A stretch of 64,000 nt of DNA from Bacillus infantis NRRL B-14911 (lineage in GTDB: Bacteria > Bacillota > Bacilli > Bacillales > Cytobacillaceae): NCBI RefSeq assembly GCF_000473245.1, contig NC_022524.1, positions 170,001 to 234,000 of the forward strand, given 5' to 3'. Positions 42,822-51,434 of this stretch are shown one piece after another. Numbering within the stretch: position 1 is the first letter of the stretch; every line of letters starts with the position of its first letter. A program made the translations under genes and the position numbers. Below the pieces are notes generated by a model. The model worked only from the letters and a program-made list of their open reading frames with translations, had not been told where the DNA came from and ran no database searches.

Positions 42822-43393
42822 AGAGGGTGTTAGTGATCGTGACTAAAGCCGTTTAAAGGAGATTTTGAAGAACAGAGGGTGTTAGTGGGCACGACTAGAG
42901 CCGTCTAGAAGAGATTTTGCTAAACAGAGGGTGTTAGTGGTCGCGACTAGAGCCGTCTAAGAGGGATTCTGAGGAACAGAGGGTGTTAGTGATAGAGACT
43001 AGAGCCGTCTAGAAGAGATTTTGCTAAACAGAGGGTGTTAGTGGTCGCGACTAAAGCCGTCTAAGAGAAATTTTGCTAAACAGAGGGTGTTAGTGGTAGC
43101 GACTAAAGCCGTCTAAGAGAGATTTTGCTAAACAGAGGGTGTTAGTGGTAGCGACTAAAGCCGTCTAAGAGAGATTTTGCTAAACAGAGGGTGTTAGTGG
43201 TAGCGACTAAAGCCGTCTAAGAGAGATTTTGTTAAACAGAGGGTGTTAGTGGTCGCGACTAAAGCCGTCTAAGAGAGATTTTGCTAAACAGAGGGTGCCA
43301 GTGAGAACAACTAGGACCCTCTAAAAGAGTTTTTTCCAATCAGAGGATGCCAGTGGATCCGTTGCAAGCATCTGAACCCCAAATCCCCTCTGT
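42822..43393. repeat. Eleven tandem 52-bp repeats
   Basis: Units begin at 42822, 42874, 42926, 42978, 43030, 43082, 43134, 43186, 43238, 43290 and 43342, every one exactly 52 bp from the last. Each has AGAGGGTGTTAGTG, then six variable bases (GTAGCG, GTCGCG, ATAGAG and others), then ACTAAAGCCGTCTAAG, then an AT-rich part ending in AAC. Copies 6 and 7 are identical, while the first and last two have diverged. TTAGT...ACTAA and, in three copies, CTAGA-GCCG-TCTAG give small dyads. 52 is not a multiple of 3 and the units contain stops, so it is not coding. The array lies between two convergent genes. Confidence 0.95.
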
Positions 43394-43425
43394 TATCCAA
43401 AAAGCACCAGCACTCCGCCTCGCCC

Positions 43426-44184
43426 CTAATACCGCAATTTCAAAAGAACATCCCGGACCGCTTTATCCTCCATGATCGTATCTTTATATTTCTGTGTAAT
43501 TTCGGTAAGGGCGACATCATGGTAGAAGAACTCAGCGAAAAACTTCACGAGCGGCCTTGAACGGGTCGTGATGGCATTCCATTTGCCGGCTTCCATGCCG
43601 GCGAACAGCATTTCTTCTTCGTCGATGATGGCAATCCTGCTTCTTTCGAGTGTTTCATGATGCTTGTCCGGAATCAGGACCGAGACGGACGGGAGGCTTG
43701 TTTCGATATTTCCGATAGAGTGGACATGGATACTGACGCCGCTTTCGTGCTTTTCCTCCAGCAGCTCCGCATACTTCTCCAAATCATCGCCCCAGGCAGA
43801 GATGATGATTTTTCTTTCCGCCCTGCCGAGCATTTCCTCCAGCAGGGAGAGGATGGAGTGATTATCCTTCAAGGTCCACACCCGGTCATCCGCGACAGGT
43901 TTTTTGACGGCTGCCTCCCGCAGCTCCTGGACGCTGGTTTCGAAATCTGCTTTCAGCCTGCTGATCACCGATTCAACGGGAAGGGCGGTGTACAAACGCT
44001 TTTTTTCGACCGTCGTTTCAAGGATGATGCCTTTCTCTGCCAGGCGGTGAAGCACCTCATACACCTTCGAGCGGGGAACGGCAGAGAGCTTGACGATTCC
44101 TGTGGCGTCCAGCGGCTGGTCCGCTGAAATAAGCGCCTGATAAATTTGGCTTTCATATTGGGTAAACCCGAATTGCTGCAGCAT
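43426..44184 (-). CDS. TrmB-family transcriptional regulator
   Basis: 252 residues. An N-terminal winged helix (about 1-75, FGFTQYESQIYQALISADQPLDATGIVKLSAVPRSKVYEVLHRLAEKGII) is followed by a coiled region and a C-terminal TrmB sensor domain (about 105-240, LKDNHSILSLLEEMLGRAERKIIISAWGDDLEKY). TrmB proteins bind sugars or other small ligands and control transport genes. AGGAG lies before ATG 44184. It is divergent from an MFS transporter with a perfect inverted repeat between them, so it probably controls that transporter. Confidence 0.88.
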   Translation of the reverse strand: MLQQFGFTQYESQIYQALISADQPLDATGIVKLSAVPRSKVYEVLHRLAEKGIILETTVEKKRLYTALPVESVISRLKADFETSVQELREAAVKKPVADDRVWTLKDNHSILSLLEEMLGRAERKIIISAWGDDLEKYAELLEEKHESGVSIHVHSIGNIETSLPSVSVLIPDKHHETLERSRIAIIDEEEMLFAGMEAGKWNAITTRSRPLVKFFAEFFYHDVALTEITQKYKDTIMEDKAVRDVLLKLRY

Positions 44185-44280
44185 AGACAGAACTCCTGAG
44201 TCAGTTTTTTCTTAATAATATCATATCTTTTCCGCTAAATCGCACTGGGAAAATTAACACTTGCACCTATCCCTATAAAA

Positions 44281-44302
44281 AGTTACCATTGTGGTGGTAA
44301 CT
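44281..44302. promoter_or_regulatory. Inverted repeat between the TrmB regulator and the MFS gene
   Basis: AGTTACCA-TTGTGG-TGGTAACT, a perfect 8-bp inverted repeat, just downstream of a possible promoter (TTAACA near 44254, TATAAA near 44274). Likely operator of the divergent TrmB regulator; MarR or other regulators are not excluded. Confidence 0.6.
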
Positions 44303-44320
44303 AATTGAGAGGTGTATAAA

Positions 44321-45496
44321 ATGGATAAACGTGTGTATCTTTTGACGATCGTTTCCTTTGTAGTCGGGATGGTCGAGCTTATAATAGGAGGAATCATTGA
44401 TCTGGTTGCGGCCGATCTTCATGTCAGCATCGGCAAAGCCGGCCTTTTGATCAGTGTGTTTTCGATTGTATATGCTGTCGCGGCACCGATTCTGCTGACA
44501 GCAACCGGGGGAGTGGAAAGGAAAAAACTGACGCTCATAGCCTTGCTCGTTTTCCTTGCAGGAAATATCCTGGCTTTCCTGAGCCCGAGTTATAGTATTC
44601 TTTTTCTGGCAAGGGTTATATCAGCGGCAAGCGGATCTTTGCTTGTTGTGCTGTGCATCACGATCGCATCGAATATAGTGCAGGAAAAATATCGCGCACG
44701 GGCGATCGGCATCGTGTTTATGGGCGTAAGTGCTTCACTTGTTCTTGGCATTCCGGCCGGGCTTATGCTTGGCAATGAATTTGGCTGGAGGGCACCATTC
44801 CTGATGATTGCTGTCCTGACATGCCTGTCGATAGCAGGGGTGTACTTTTTCATGGACCGGATTGAACCGAAAGCTGCCATATCCATCAGGCAGATGTTCG
44901 CTGCCCTGAAGAACAGGAAAATTTTATTCGCCCAACTGGCCTCGTTCCTCTTTTTAGCAGGGCACCTGACACTTTATGGATATCTGACTCCATTCTTAAA
45001 GACCGTCCTGGGAATGGACGAAAACTGGGTCAGCATCATGTATCTGCTGTTCGGTATTGCCGCGGTGGCCGGCGGCGGTGCAGGCGGGTATCTAGCCGAC
45101 CGCTTCGGTACAAAACCGACAATCTTAGCCATTATCGTGCTGTTTGCGGCTGCACTGTTTTCAATTCCGCATACTGCCTTTTCCCTGCCGCTGTTCATTG
45201 CGGTCATGATTATCTGGAGCATGCTGAGCTGGGCCATCACACCGGCATTGCAGAGCTATTTGATAGAGTCTTCACCGGAAACATCGGATATCCAGCAAAG
45301 CCTTAATAACTCAGCCCTGCACTTTGGGATTGCCTTTGGGTCTCTGATCGGGGGAATTGTAATTGAACAGGCTTCGGTCGAGTGGAACGCTTCGGCAGGG
45401 GGAGTCTTCATCCTCTTCGCGCTTGGCGCTGCCGCTGTCTCGATGGCAGGATTGAAGAGCAGGCGGCCGGCAAGAAGCAGCAGCCCGACCGTCTAG
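44321..45496 (+). CDS. MFS transporter (DHA1-like efflux family)
   Basis: 391 residues with 12 membrane helices and the major facilitator pattern, including the helix 2-3 loop region GGVERKKLTLIALLVF, GIVFMGVSASLVLGIPAGLMLGN (antiporter motif C-like, in helix 5) and the second-half loop GYLADRFGTKPTILAIIV. This suggests a drug/metabolite:H+ antiporter. GAGAGGTG precedes ATG 44321. Divergent TrmB regulator and shared inverted repeat suggest ligand-controlled export. Substrate unknown. Confidence 0.88.
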   Translation: MDKRVYLLTIVSFVVGMVELIIGGIIDLVAADLHVSIGKAGLLISVFSIVYAVAAPILLTATGGVERKKLTLIALLVFLAGNILAFLSPSYSILFLARVISAASGSLLVVLCITIASNIVQEKYRARAIGIVFMGVSASLVLGIPAGLMLGNEFGWRAPFLMIAVLTCLSIAGVYFFMDRIEPKAAISIRQMFAALKNRKILFAQLASFLFLAGHLTLYGYLTPFLKTVLGMDENWVSIMYLLFGIAAVAGGGAGGYLADRFGTKPTILAIIVLFAAALFSIPHTAFSLPLFIAVMIIWSMLSWAITPALQSYLIESSPETSDIQQSLNNSALHFGIAFGSLIGGIVIEQASVEWNASAGGVFILFALGAAAVSMAGLKSRRPARSSSPTV

Positions 45497-45499
45497 CAA

Positions 45500-45540
45500 A
45501 AAGGGCCCGCCCGGTCTTCTTCCGGACGGCCCTTTTTCTG
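45500..45540 (+). terminator. Terminator after the MFS gene
   Basis: AAAAAGGGCCG and CGGCCCTTTTT type stem around a GC-rich inner hairpin, followed by a short T tract. Confidence 0.85.
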
Positions 45541-45597
45541 CTAGTTTTAAAGAAGAAATAGTGTATAATGGCGATAGCGGAAAATTTCATACATATG

Positions 45598-45790
45598 CAG
45601 AAACAGGTGTTTTTCTTTGAAAGACTTAAAAGGGAAGTTGGTGCAAATTCCAACGCGGTCCCGCCACTGTAAATGGGAGCAAGCTGCAGAAGCCACTGTA
45701 CGGGATGTATGGGAAGGGGCAGCGAGCATTGACCATGAGCCAGGAGACCTGCCTGATTCTTATGCACCCATAAACCTACGAGGATAGGGA
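45598..45790 (+). ncRNA. Cobalamin riboswitch
   Basis: The B12-box elements are present in order: AAAGGGAAGTTGGTGCAAATTCC (split as GGGAA, GGTGCAAATTCC), CGCGGTCCCGCCACTGTAA, ATGGGAGC, and the B12 box GAGCCAGGAGACCTGCC. It is followed by a terminator-like hairpin and btuF. Adenosylcobalamin binding is expected to switch off the whole corrinoid operon. Confidence 0.96.
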
Positions 45791-45842
45791 GGTGTACGGC
45801 AGCCTTTTGGAATCTTTTTTTTTGAATCTGCGCACGCCGTGC

Positions 45843-45878
45843 AAAGCATCTCCATGTTTATTGGGGATGCTTTTTTTG
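45843..45878 (+). terminator. Expression-platform terminator of the cobalamin riboswitch
   Basis: AAAGCATC and GATGCTTT stem with a loop of about 14 nt, followed by T7, 85 bp before btuF. Confidence 0.85.
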
Positions 45879-45962
45879 GTTCCAAAGGATGCTGGTCCCG
45901 TTTTGGGCATAAGACCTTTGCAGCATGAATTTTGCGACATTTATTCTACAGGGGGATTTACC

Positions 45963-46934
45963 ATGAAAAAGCTTTATTCATTATTATTCAGCATGCTTTT
46001 GGCTGCTGGTGTTCTGTCAGGCTGCGGCGATTCAGCGGCAGAGCCTGAAAAGGACAATGGCAGCAGCACTGAACAGACAGAGACTGAAACAGAAAAAGCA
46101 GAATTTCCTGTTACAATCACAGATGCCGCCGGTGAAGAAGTTGTCATTGAAGAAAAGCCGGAGAAGATTGTTTCTCTGATTCCAAGCAACACGGAAACAG
46201 CGTTTGCACTTGGTCTGGGAGAAGAAGTGGTTGGGGTATCTGATTTTGATAATTATCCAGAAGAAACAGCAGATAAAGAAAAGATCGGCGGAATGGAGTT
46301 CAATGTTGAAAAAATCATCTCCCTTGCTCCAGACCTGGTTCTTGCACACGCTTCAAGCGCACATAATTCAACTGCAGGATTGCAGCAGCTGAAAGATTCA
46401 GGAATCGCTGTGCTGGTTGTCAATGATGCCCAGAGCTTTGAACAGGTATATGAGTCGATCGAGATGATCGGTACCGCTTCAGGTGCAAAGGAAGAAGCAG
46501 AAGAAGTGATTGCCGGCATGAAAGAGAAGATAGAGGCAATCAAAGAAAAAGCTGCTGGCGTAACAGAAAAGAAGAAAGTGTTTGTAGAGGTGTCTCCAGC
46601 GCCGGAGATTTATTCGCCTGGGAAAAATACATTCATGGATGAAATGCTTACGATGATTAATGCAGAGAATATTGTAAAAGAAGAAGGGTGGCCAAAGGTA
46701 GATCCTGAAGCCATCATCAAGGAAAATCCGGACGTGATCATTTCCACTTCCGGCTACCGCAATGAAGATGCTGTGGCAGAGGTGCTCGCCCGTGAAGGCT
46801 GGCAGGATGTAAATGCCGTTAAAAACAAGCAGGTGTTCAGTGTGGATTCAGATACAGTAAGCCGCTCCGGCCCAAGGCTTGCTGAAGGAGTAGAGGAATT
46901 TGCCAAAGCTGTCTATCCGGACGTATTTAAGTAA
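45963..46934 (+). CDS. btuF: Cobalamin/cobinamide ABC transporter substrate-binding lipoprotein
   Basis: 323 residues with a lipoprotein signal (hydrophobic 5-20, lipobox LSGC with Cys about 21), an acidic Glu/Thr-rich linker and two alpha/beta lobes joined by a long helix (periplasmic-binding cluster A-II). VTITDAAGEEVVIEEKPEKIVSLIPSNTETAFALGLGEEVVGVSDFDNYP and NPDVIISTSGYR are typical. It captures corrinoids outside the membrane. GGGGAT lies 6 bp before ATG 45963; the frame extends upstream but lacks a start signal. btuC overlaps its end by 35 bp. Confidence 0.94.
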   Translation: MKKLYSLLFSMLLAAGVLSGCGDSAAEPEKDNGSSTEQTETETEKAEFPVTITDAAGEEVVIEEKPEKIVSLIPSNTETAFALGLGEEVVGVSDFDNYPEETADKEKIGGMEFNVEKIISLAPDLVLAHASSAHNSTAGLQQLKDSGIAVLVVNDAQSFEQVYESIEMIGTASGAKEEAEEVIAGMKEKIEAIKEKAAGVTEKKKVFVEVSPAPEIYSPGKNTFMDEMLTMINAENIVKEEGWPKVDPEAIIKENPDVIISTSGYRNEDAVAEVLAREGWQDVNAVKNKQVFSVDSDTVSRSGPRLAEGVEEFAKAVYPDVFK

Positions 46935-47961
46935 GAATAAGCTGTCAGCCTATGTGCTTGCAGCCGCTTTCCTTGTCCTGTGCATGCTGGTGGGGATTTC
47001 AATCGGTACAGTCTCTGTGCCGATTCCTTCTATCATTAATATAGTTGGGTCTAAGCTTCTGCCGATTCAGCTTGATGCTTCAGTTGACCCGATGCACAGC
47101 AATATTGTGATGAATATCCGCCTGCCCAGGGTCATTCTTGCCGGACTTGTAGGAGCTTCCCTCGCCATTGCGGGGGCAGCCTTCCAGGGCCTCTTGCGGA
47201 ATCCGCTTGCAGATCCTTATACACTGGGGGTTTCATCCGGTGCGTCTGTCGGTGCAGTGCTGGTGCTTTTTTTTCAAATATCAATCCCGTTTGCCGGCCT
47301 CTTTACACTGCCTATTCTCAGCATGGTTTTCTCATTCCTGACTATATTCGCCGTGCTGTTTTTTGCAAGAAGAATTGACAGGGCCATGAAGGTGGAAACT
47401 ATCATTTTAACAGGTATCATTGTCAGTTCTTTTCTTGGTGCGCTCATTTCGCTCATGATTGCCCTGACTGGAGAAGAGCTCAGGCAGATCATCGGCTGGA
47501 TCATGGGAAGCGTTTCAATGAGGGGATGGGCTTATATACGCATCATCCTGCCGTTTTTCATTATAGGAAGCCTTCTGTTGATGATGAATGCGAAAGAGCT
47601 GAATGCCATGTCATTTGGAGAAGAGCGTGCACAGCATCTGGGCGTAAATGTGCAAAGAAGAAAAATGATGGTTCTTGTGGCTGGTTCCATTTTAACAGGC
47701 GCAGCCGTCGCGGTGTCAGGCACCATCGGCTTTGTCGGCCTCGTCATCCCGCATCTGACAAGGCGGCTGTGGGGGCCAGACCATATCCACCTGCTGCCTT
47801 TGTCGATGCTGACCGGCGCAGGCTTCCTGATTCTTGCCGACCTGGTCGCGCGGACGGTCATCTCGCCAACAGAGCTGCCGATCGGCGTCATTACGAGCAT
47901 CATCGGAGCGCCTGTGTTTGCACTCATTTTGCTGAAAAGAAGAAATAGGAGGGCTGTCTGA
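46900..47961 (+). CDS. btuC: Cobalamin ABC transporter permease
   Basis: 353 residues, FecCD/BtuC family with about ten membrane helices. Family marks: NIRLPRVILAGLVGASLAIAGAAFQGLLRNPLADPYTLGVSSGAS, and GTIGFVGLVIPHLTRRLWGPDH, which holds the EAA-like loop contacting the ATPase. The start is TTG 46900 with AAGGAG 9 bp upstream inside btuF, so translation of the two is coupled. It ends with TGATG overlap into the ATPase gene. Confidence 0.93.
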   Translation: MPKLSIRTYLSKNKLSAYVLAAAFLVLCMLVGISIGTVSVPIPSIINIVGSKLLPIQLDASVDPMHSNIVMNIRLPRVILAGLVGASLAIAGAAFQGLLRNPLADPYTLGVSSGASVGAVLVLFFQISIPFAGLFTLPILSMVFSFLTIFAVLFFARRIDRAMKVETIILTGIIVSSFLGALISLMIALTGEELRQIIGWIMGSVSMRGWAYIRIILPFFIIGSLLLMMNAKELNAMSFGEERAQHLGVNVQRRKMMVLVAGSILTGAAVAVSGTIGFVGLVIPHLTRRLWGPDHIHLLPLSMLTGAGFLILADLVARTVISPTELPIGVITSIIGAPVFALILLKRRNRRAV

Positions 47962-49424
47962 TGCTGAGCATACAAGGATTGACCGGCGGCTACGCAGACG
48001 AAAGCATTATTAAAGAGGTCAGTTTTTCAGTGAAAAAAGGGGAGCTGTTCGGCATCCTGGGCCCAAATGGAAGCGGAAAGACAACTCTCTTAAAAATGCT
48101 GAGCGGCATCCTCTCCTATAAGAGCGGGAGCATTTCTGTCAAAGGCAGGCCTTTGACGGAGTTCTCTGTGAAAGAGCTGGCAAAGGTCATTGCGGTGCTG
48201 CCGCAGCATTCATCACAGTCTTTTTCTTATACAGTCAAAGAAACGGTTTCTTTAGGCAGGTATGCCCATCAGAAGGGGTGGTTCCAGACCTGGTCTGAAG
48301 AGGATGAAAAGACCGTCCAGCGCGTGATGGAACAGACGCGGGTCGCAGGATTCAAGGACCATTATATCCATGAGCTTTCCGGCGGGGAGAGGCAGAGGGT
48401 ATTCCTTGCCCAGGCCCTTGCCCAGGAACCTGAGATCCTGCTCCTGGATGAGCCGACCAACCATCTGGATCTATCATTCCAGAAAGAGCTGCTTGACCTG
48501 CTGCGTATATGGGCGAAGGAATGCGGGATGACCGTTATTTCCATTTTCCATGATCTGAATCTTGCGGCGCTGTATTGCGACAGGCTGCTTTTGATGGAGA
48601 ACGGGAAGGTTGTCGCGGCAGATGTCCCGAATGAAGTGCTCCATGAGGACCGGATCCGCACAGTCTATCAGACGGATATTATGAAGCATGCACATCCTGC
48701 CGTCCCTGCCCCGCAGATGGCAATTCTGCCAGGGGACCTGACTGCTGAACCGGCCATTATCGGCGAAAAAGATGTCCAGGTGTATGAAGACCATGTGCTT
48801 GTAAATTCTCCTTTCCCGCTCCGTACGATGTCATCGGGGGTGGCAGGAGCCGGGGTAGGCTGGCACAGGCTGTTTGTTAACCGCCAGGTGCCGAACACTT
48901 ATGACTGCAGTGACCACCGGGCAGAAATGAAAGAATATTTGCGGGAAAAGGGCTATGAGCCAGGCGAGACGGTCGGCATGATGACAGCCGTCCAGGTGGC
49001 CGACGCTGCCTACAGGCTCTATGAATCCGACGGTTTTTCTCTCCTTGCAGTTGTCACCGCGGGAACAGGGAATGCTGTAGACGCTTCCCAAAGCGGCCTG
49101 CACAGCTTTGAGTTTTCCCCAGGCACGATCAACACATGGATCTTCATCAACGGAAATCTTACAGAAGAAGCGTTCATTCAAAGCATCATGACAGCCACGG
49201 AAACAAAGGTGAAGGTGCTTCATGACCATGGTGTTGAGGATAAGGTGTCAGGCACTCTGGCAACAGGCACTAGCACAGACAGCATCCTGATTGCTGCGGC
49301 CCAATCAGGGAAAAGGCTGGAGTTTGCAGGAACGATTACACCGCTTGGCAAGCTGATCAGCAAAGCCGTATATGACTGTACAGCTGAAGCGCTCCACAAA
49401 TACCGGAAGAGGGTGTCATCATGA
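47961..49424 (+). CDS. btuD: Fusion: corrinoid ABC transporter ATPase + CbiZ amidohydrolase
   Basis: 487 residues with two domains. Residues 1-250 are an ABC ATPase: GPNGSGKTT (Walker A, about 34-42), LPQHSSQSF (Q-loop), LSGGERQR signature (about 138-145), LLLDEPTNHLDL (Walker B) and FHD switch His. Residues 260-487 form the CbiZ domain (SPFPLRTMSSGVAGAGVGWHRLFVN, MMTAVQV, VTAGTGNA, GTINTWIFIN, ATGTSTDSI), which hydrolyses adenosylpseudocobalamin or other adenosylcorrinoids to adenosylcobyric acid. So uptake is joined to removal of unwanted lower ligands. Such fusions occur in Bacillus (YvrA). Downstream cbiB and cobD re-use the product. Confidence 0.94.
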   Translation: MLSIQGLTGGYADESIIKEVSFSVKKGELFGILGPNGSGKTTLLKMLSGILSYKSGSISVKGRPLTEFSVKELAKVIAVLPQHSSQSFSYTVKETVSLGRYAHQKGWFQTWSEEDEKTVQRVMEQTRVAGFKDHYIHELSGGERQRVFLAQALAQEPEILLLDEPTNHLDLSFQKELLDLLRIWAKECGMTVISIFHDLNLAALYCDRLLLMENGKVVAADVPNEVLHEDRIRTVYQTDIMKHAHPAVPAPQMAILPGDLTAEPAIIGEKDVQVYEDHVLVNSPFPLRTMSSGVAGAGVGWHRLFVNRQVPNTYDCSDHRAEMKEYLREKGYEPGETVGMMTAVQVADAAYRLYESDGFSLLAVVTAGTGNAVDASQSGLHSFEFSPGTINTWIFINGNLTEEAFIQSIMTATETKVKVLHDHGVEDKVSGTLATGTSTDSILIAAAQSGKRLEFAGTITPLGKLISKAVYDCTAEALHKYRKRVSS

Positions 49425-50386
49425 TGGTTTATCATCTGGCTGCCCTTACCCTTGCGTTTCTGCTGGATCTGCTTATTGGAGATCCACCTAAATGGCCCCA
49501 TCCAGTCCGGTGGATCGGGTCATTTATTCTATTTTTGGATAAAAAATGGAACCGGGGCGGCAGGCGGAAGCTGAAAGGGGCCATCATGGTCCTGGCTGTC
49601 CTTGGTACTGTATTCCTTGCTGCAAGTGCCATCACATACTCCGGCTATTACATCCATCCGCTGGCAGGAATCATAATCGAAGCCATCCTCATTTCCACCA
49701 CCATCGCGCAAAAAAGCCTGAAGGAAGCGGCGCTTGAGGTCTATGGTCCGCTTCATAGAGACAACATGCCCGAAGCACGCCTGAAGCTATCCTATATAGT
49801 CGGCCGTGATACAGAAAAGCTGGAGGAGCCGGACATTGTAAGAGGAACAGTAGAAACGGTTGCAGAAAATACGAGTGACGGGATCACTGCTCCTCTATTT
49901 TGGGCGCTCATCGGCGGAGCACCTCTGGCTCTCTTATATCGTGCAGCCAATACTTGCGACTCTATGGCAGGCTATAAGAACGAAAAGTATCTTGCGTTTG
50001 GCTGGGCCTCTGCCCGGCTCGATGATCTGCTGAACTTTATCCCGGCCCGGCTGACCGGCCTCCTGATGCTGCTCGGAAAAAAGCCCGAGCATACCAGCTT
50101 TAAGAAAGCATGGAACATTCTCATCAGGGACAGCAGGAAGCACCCGAGCCCGAACAGCGGCTGGGGAGAAGCGGCAGCTGCTGCCTTGATGGGTGTGCAG
50201 CTCGGGGGCATCAATTACTATAAAGGGATCGTCTCTGACAGGGCAAGAATGGGCGACCCTGTCGCTGTCCTGGAAAAAGGCCATATATTGTCGGTTATTG
50301 AGATTATGAATAGGACGTCTTTATTATTTCTATTATTCTTATGGCTGGGGGGAATGCTCTTTGAATTGGCCGTCACATGGATCTAA
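49421..50386 (+). CDS. cbiB: Adenosylcobinamide-phosphate synthase
   Basis: 321-residue membrane enzyme that joins adenosylcobyric acid to aminopropanol phosphate to give adenosylcobinamide phosphate. Signature: LDLLIGDPPKWPHPVRWIG at the start, then VETVAENTSDGITAPLFWALIGGAPLALLYRAANTCDSM, and the HPSPNSGWGEAAAAALMGVQLGG segment. Four to five membrane helices. Its ATG overlaps the stop of the ATPase-CbiZ gene. It restores the cobyric acid made by CbiZ and CobQ to cobinamide. Confidence 0.94.
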   Translation: MMVYHLAALTLAFLLDLLIGDPPKWPHPVRWIGSFILFLDKKWNRGGRRKLKGAIMVLAVLGTVFLAASAITYSGYYIHPLAGIIIEAILISTTIAQKSLKEAALEVYGPLHRDNMPEARLKLSYIVGRDTEKLEEPDIVRGTVETVAENTSDGITAPLFWALIGGAPLALLYRAANTCDSMAGYKNEKYLAFGWASARLDDLLNFIPARLTGLLMLLGKKPEHTSFKKAWNILIRDSRKHPSPNSGWGEAAAAALMGVQLGGINYYKGIVSDRARMGDPVAVLEKGHILSVIEIMNRTSLLFLLFLWLGGMLFELAVTWI

Positions 50387-51434
50387 TCCGCAGCATTTAT
50401 TTAAGGCACTTGGGCTGCCGGAGCCATCGGAGCTGCTGGATTTCAGCGCCAATATCAATCCTATGGGGCCGCCAGAACGGTTAAAGGCAGACTGGCATTC
50501 ATTTTTCAATGAGCTGCCTGTTTACCCGGACCCCTTTGCAGCAGAACTGACTGCCAGGCTGGCTCAAAAGGAAGGCATCGCCGGAGAGTATGTACTGGCC
50601 GGGAACGGGGCATCAGAGCTGATCAGTCTGGCAGCAAGGCTTCTGGCCGGAAAAAAAGTCATGATTGTTCAGCCGGCTTTCTCTGAATATGAACAGGCCT
50701 GCAGAGTGAATGATTGTGACATCAGCTATTTTCAGCTGGAAGAAGGAGGCTGGGAACTTGATACGGCAAAACTCTGTGAGGCAGGAGGGAAAGCGGATGC
50801 CCTGTTTCTCTGCAATCCGGCTAATCCGACAGGCAGATACTATGGCCGTGCAGAAATCGTTTCATTATTAGAGGGATGTCCCGAAACACTCGTCATCGTA
50901 GATGAGGCTTTCTATGATTTTCTGCCGGATTATGAATCTCTCGTGCCGCTGCTCTCAGAATACAAGAACCTCATGCTTCTTCGCAGCATGACAAAAATGT
51001 TCAGCATTCCGGGTCTGAGGCTCGGCTATGTGCTGGCAGAACCTGAGCTGATCAGGGGAATGGCCCGCTTTCAGTACCATTGGAGCATCAACTCCGCTGC
51101 CCAGCAGGCAGGGCTGATTTGTCTGGATGAAGATCTATACATAGAGGAAACACAAATTTATATGGAAAAAGAAAGAAGCAGGCTCTTTAACTTCTACAAG
51201 GCCAAAGGCTTGCTCGTGTCCGAATCGAAAACCAATTTTTATCTGCTCCGTGACCCGGAGCTGGGTGACCAGGAAAAATTGTTCTTCTTTTTGCTGGAAA
51301 AAGGGGTTGTCCCGCGCCATACCTATAATTTCCCCGGCCTTTCAGGGCGCTGGCTGCGGTTTGCCGTCAAAGGGAAAGAAGACAATCAGAAGCTGATGGA
51401 GGCGATCGACGAATGGAAAGGTCAGAAGGACTGA
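50361..51434 (+). CDS. cobD: L-threonine-O-3-phosphate decarboxylase
   Basis: 357-residue PLP enzyme of the class I/II aminotransferase fold that makes (R)-1-aminopropan-2-ol phosphate, the linker used by CbiB. Motifs: WPSHGSNPQHLF at the start, DFSANINPMGPP (family-typical), VLAGNGASELI, LCNPANPTGRYY, VIVDEAFYDF and the PLP Lys in SMTKMFSIPGLRLGY (about 211). It starts at TTG 50361 within cbiB (26-bp overlap). The histidinol-phosphate aminotransferase family is the nearest alternative, but the operon supports CobD. Confidence 0.92.
   Translation: MNWPSHGSNPQHLFKALGLPEPSELLDFSANINPMGPPERLKADWHSFFNELPVYPDPFAAELTARLAQKEGIAGEYVLAGNGASELISLAARLLAGKKVMIVQPAFSEYEQACRVNDCDISYFQLEEGGWELDTAKLCEAGGKADALFLCNPANPTGRYYGRAEIVSLLEGCPETLVIVDEAFYDFLPDYESLVPLLSEYKNLMLLRSMTKMFSIPGLRLGYVLAEPELIRGMARFQYHWSINSAAQQAGLICLDEDLYIEETQIYMEKERSRLFNFYKAKGLLVSESKTNFYLLRDPELGDQEKLFFFLLEKGVVPRHTYNFPGLSGRWLRFAVKGKEDNQKLMEAIDEWKGQKD

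Noticed and set aside
42822-43393. CRISPR array
   Set aside because: The constant part is most of the 52-bp unit and only about six bases vary; there are no 25-40 bp unique spacers and no cas genes in the window.
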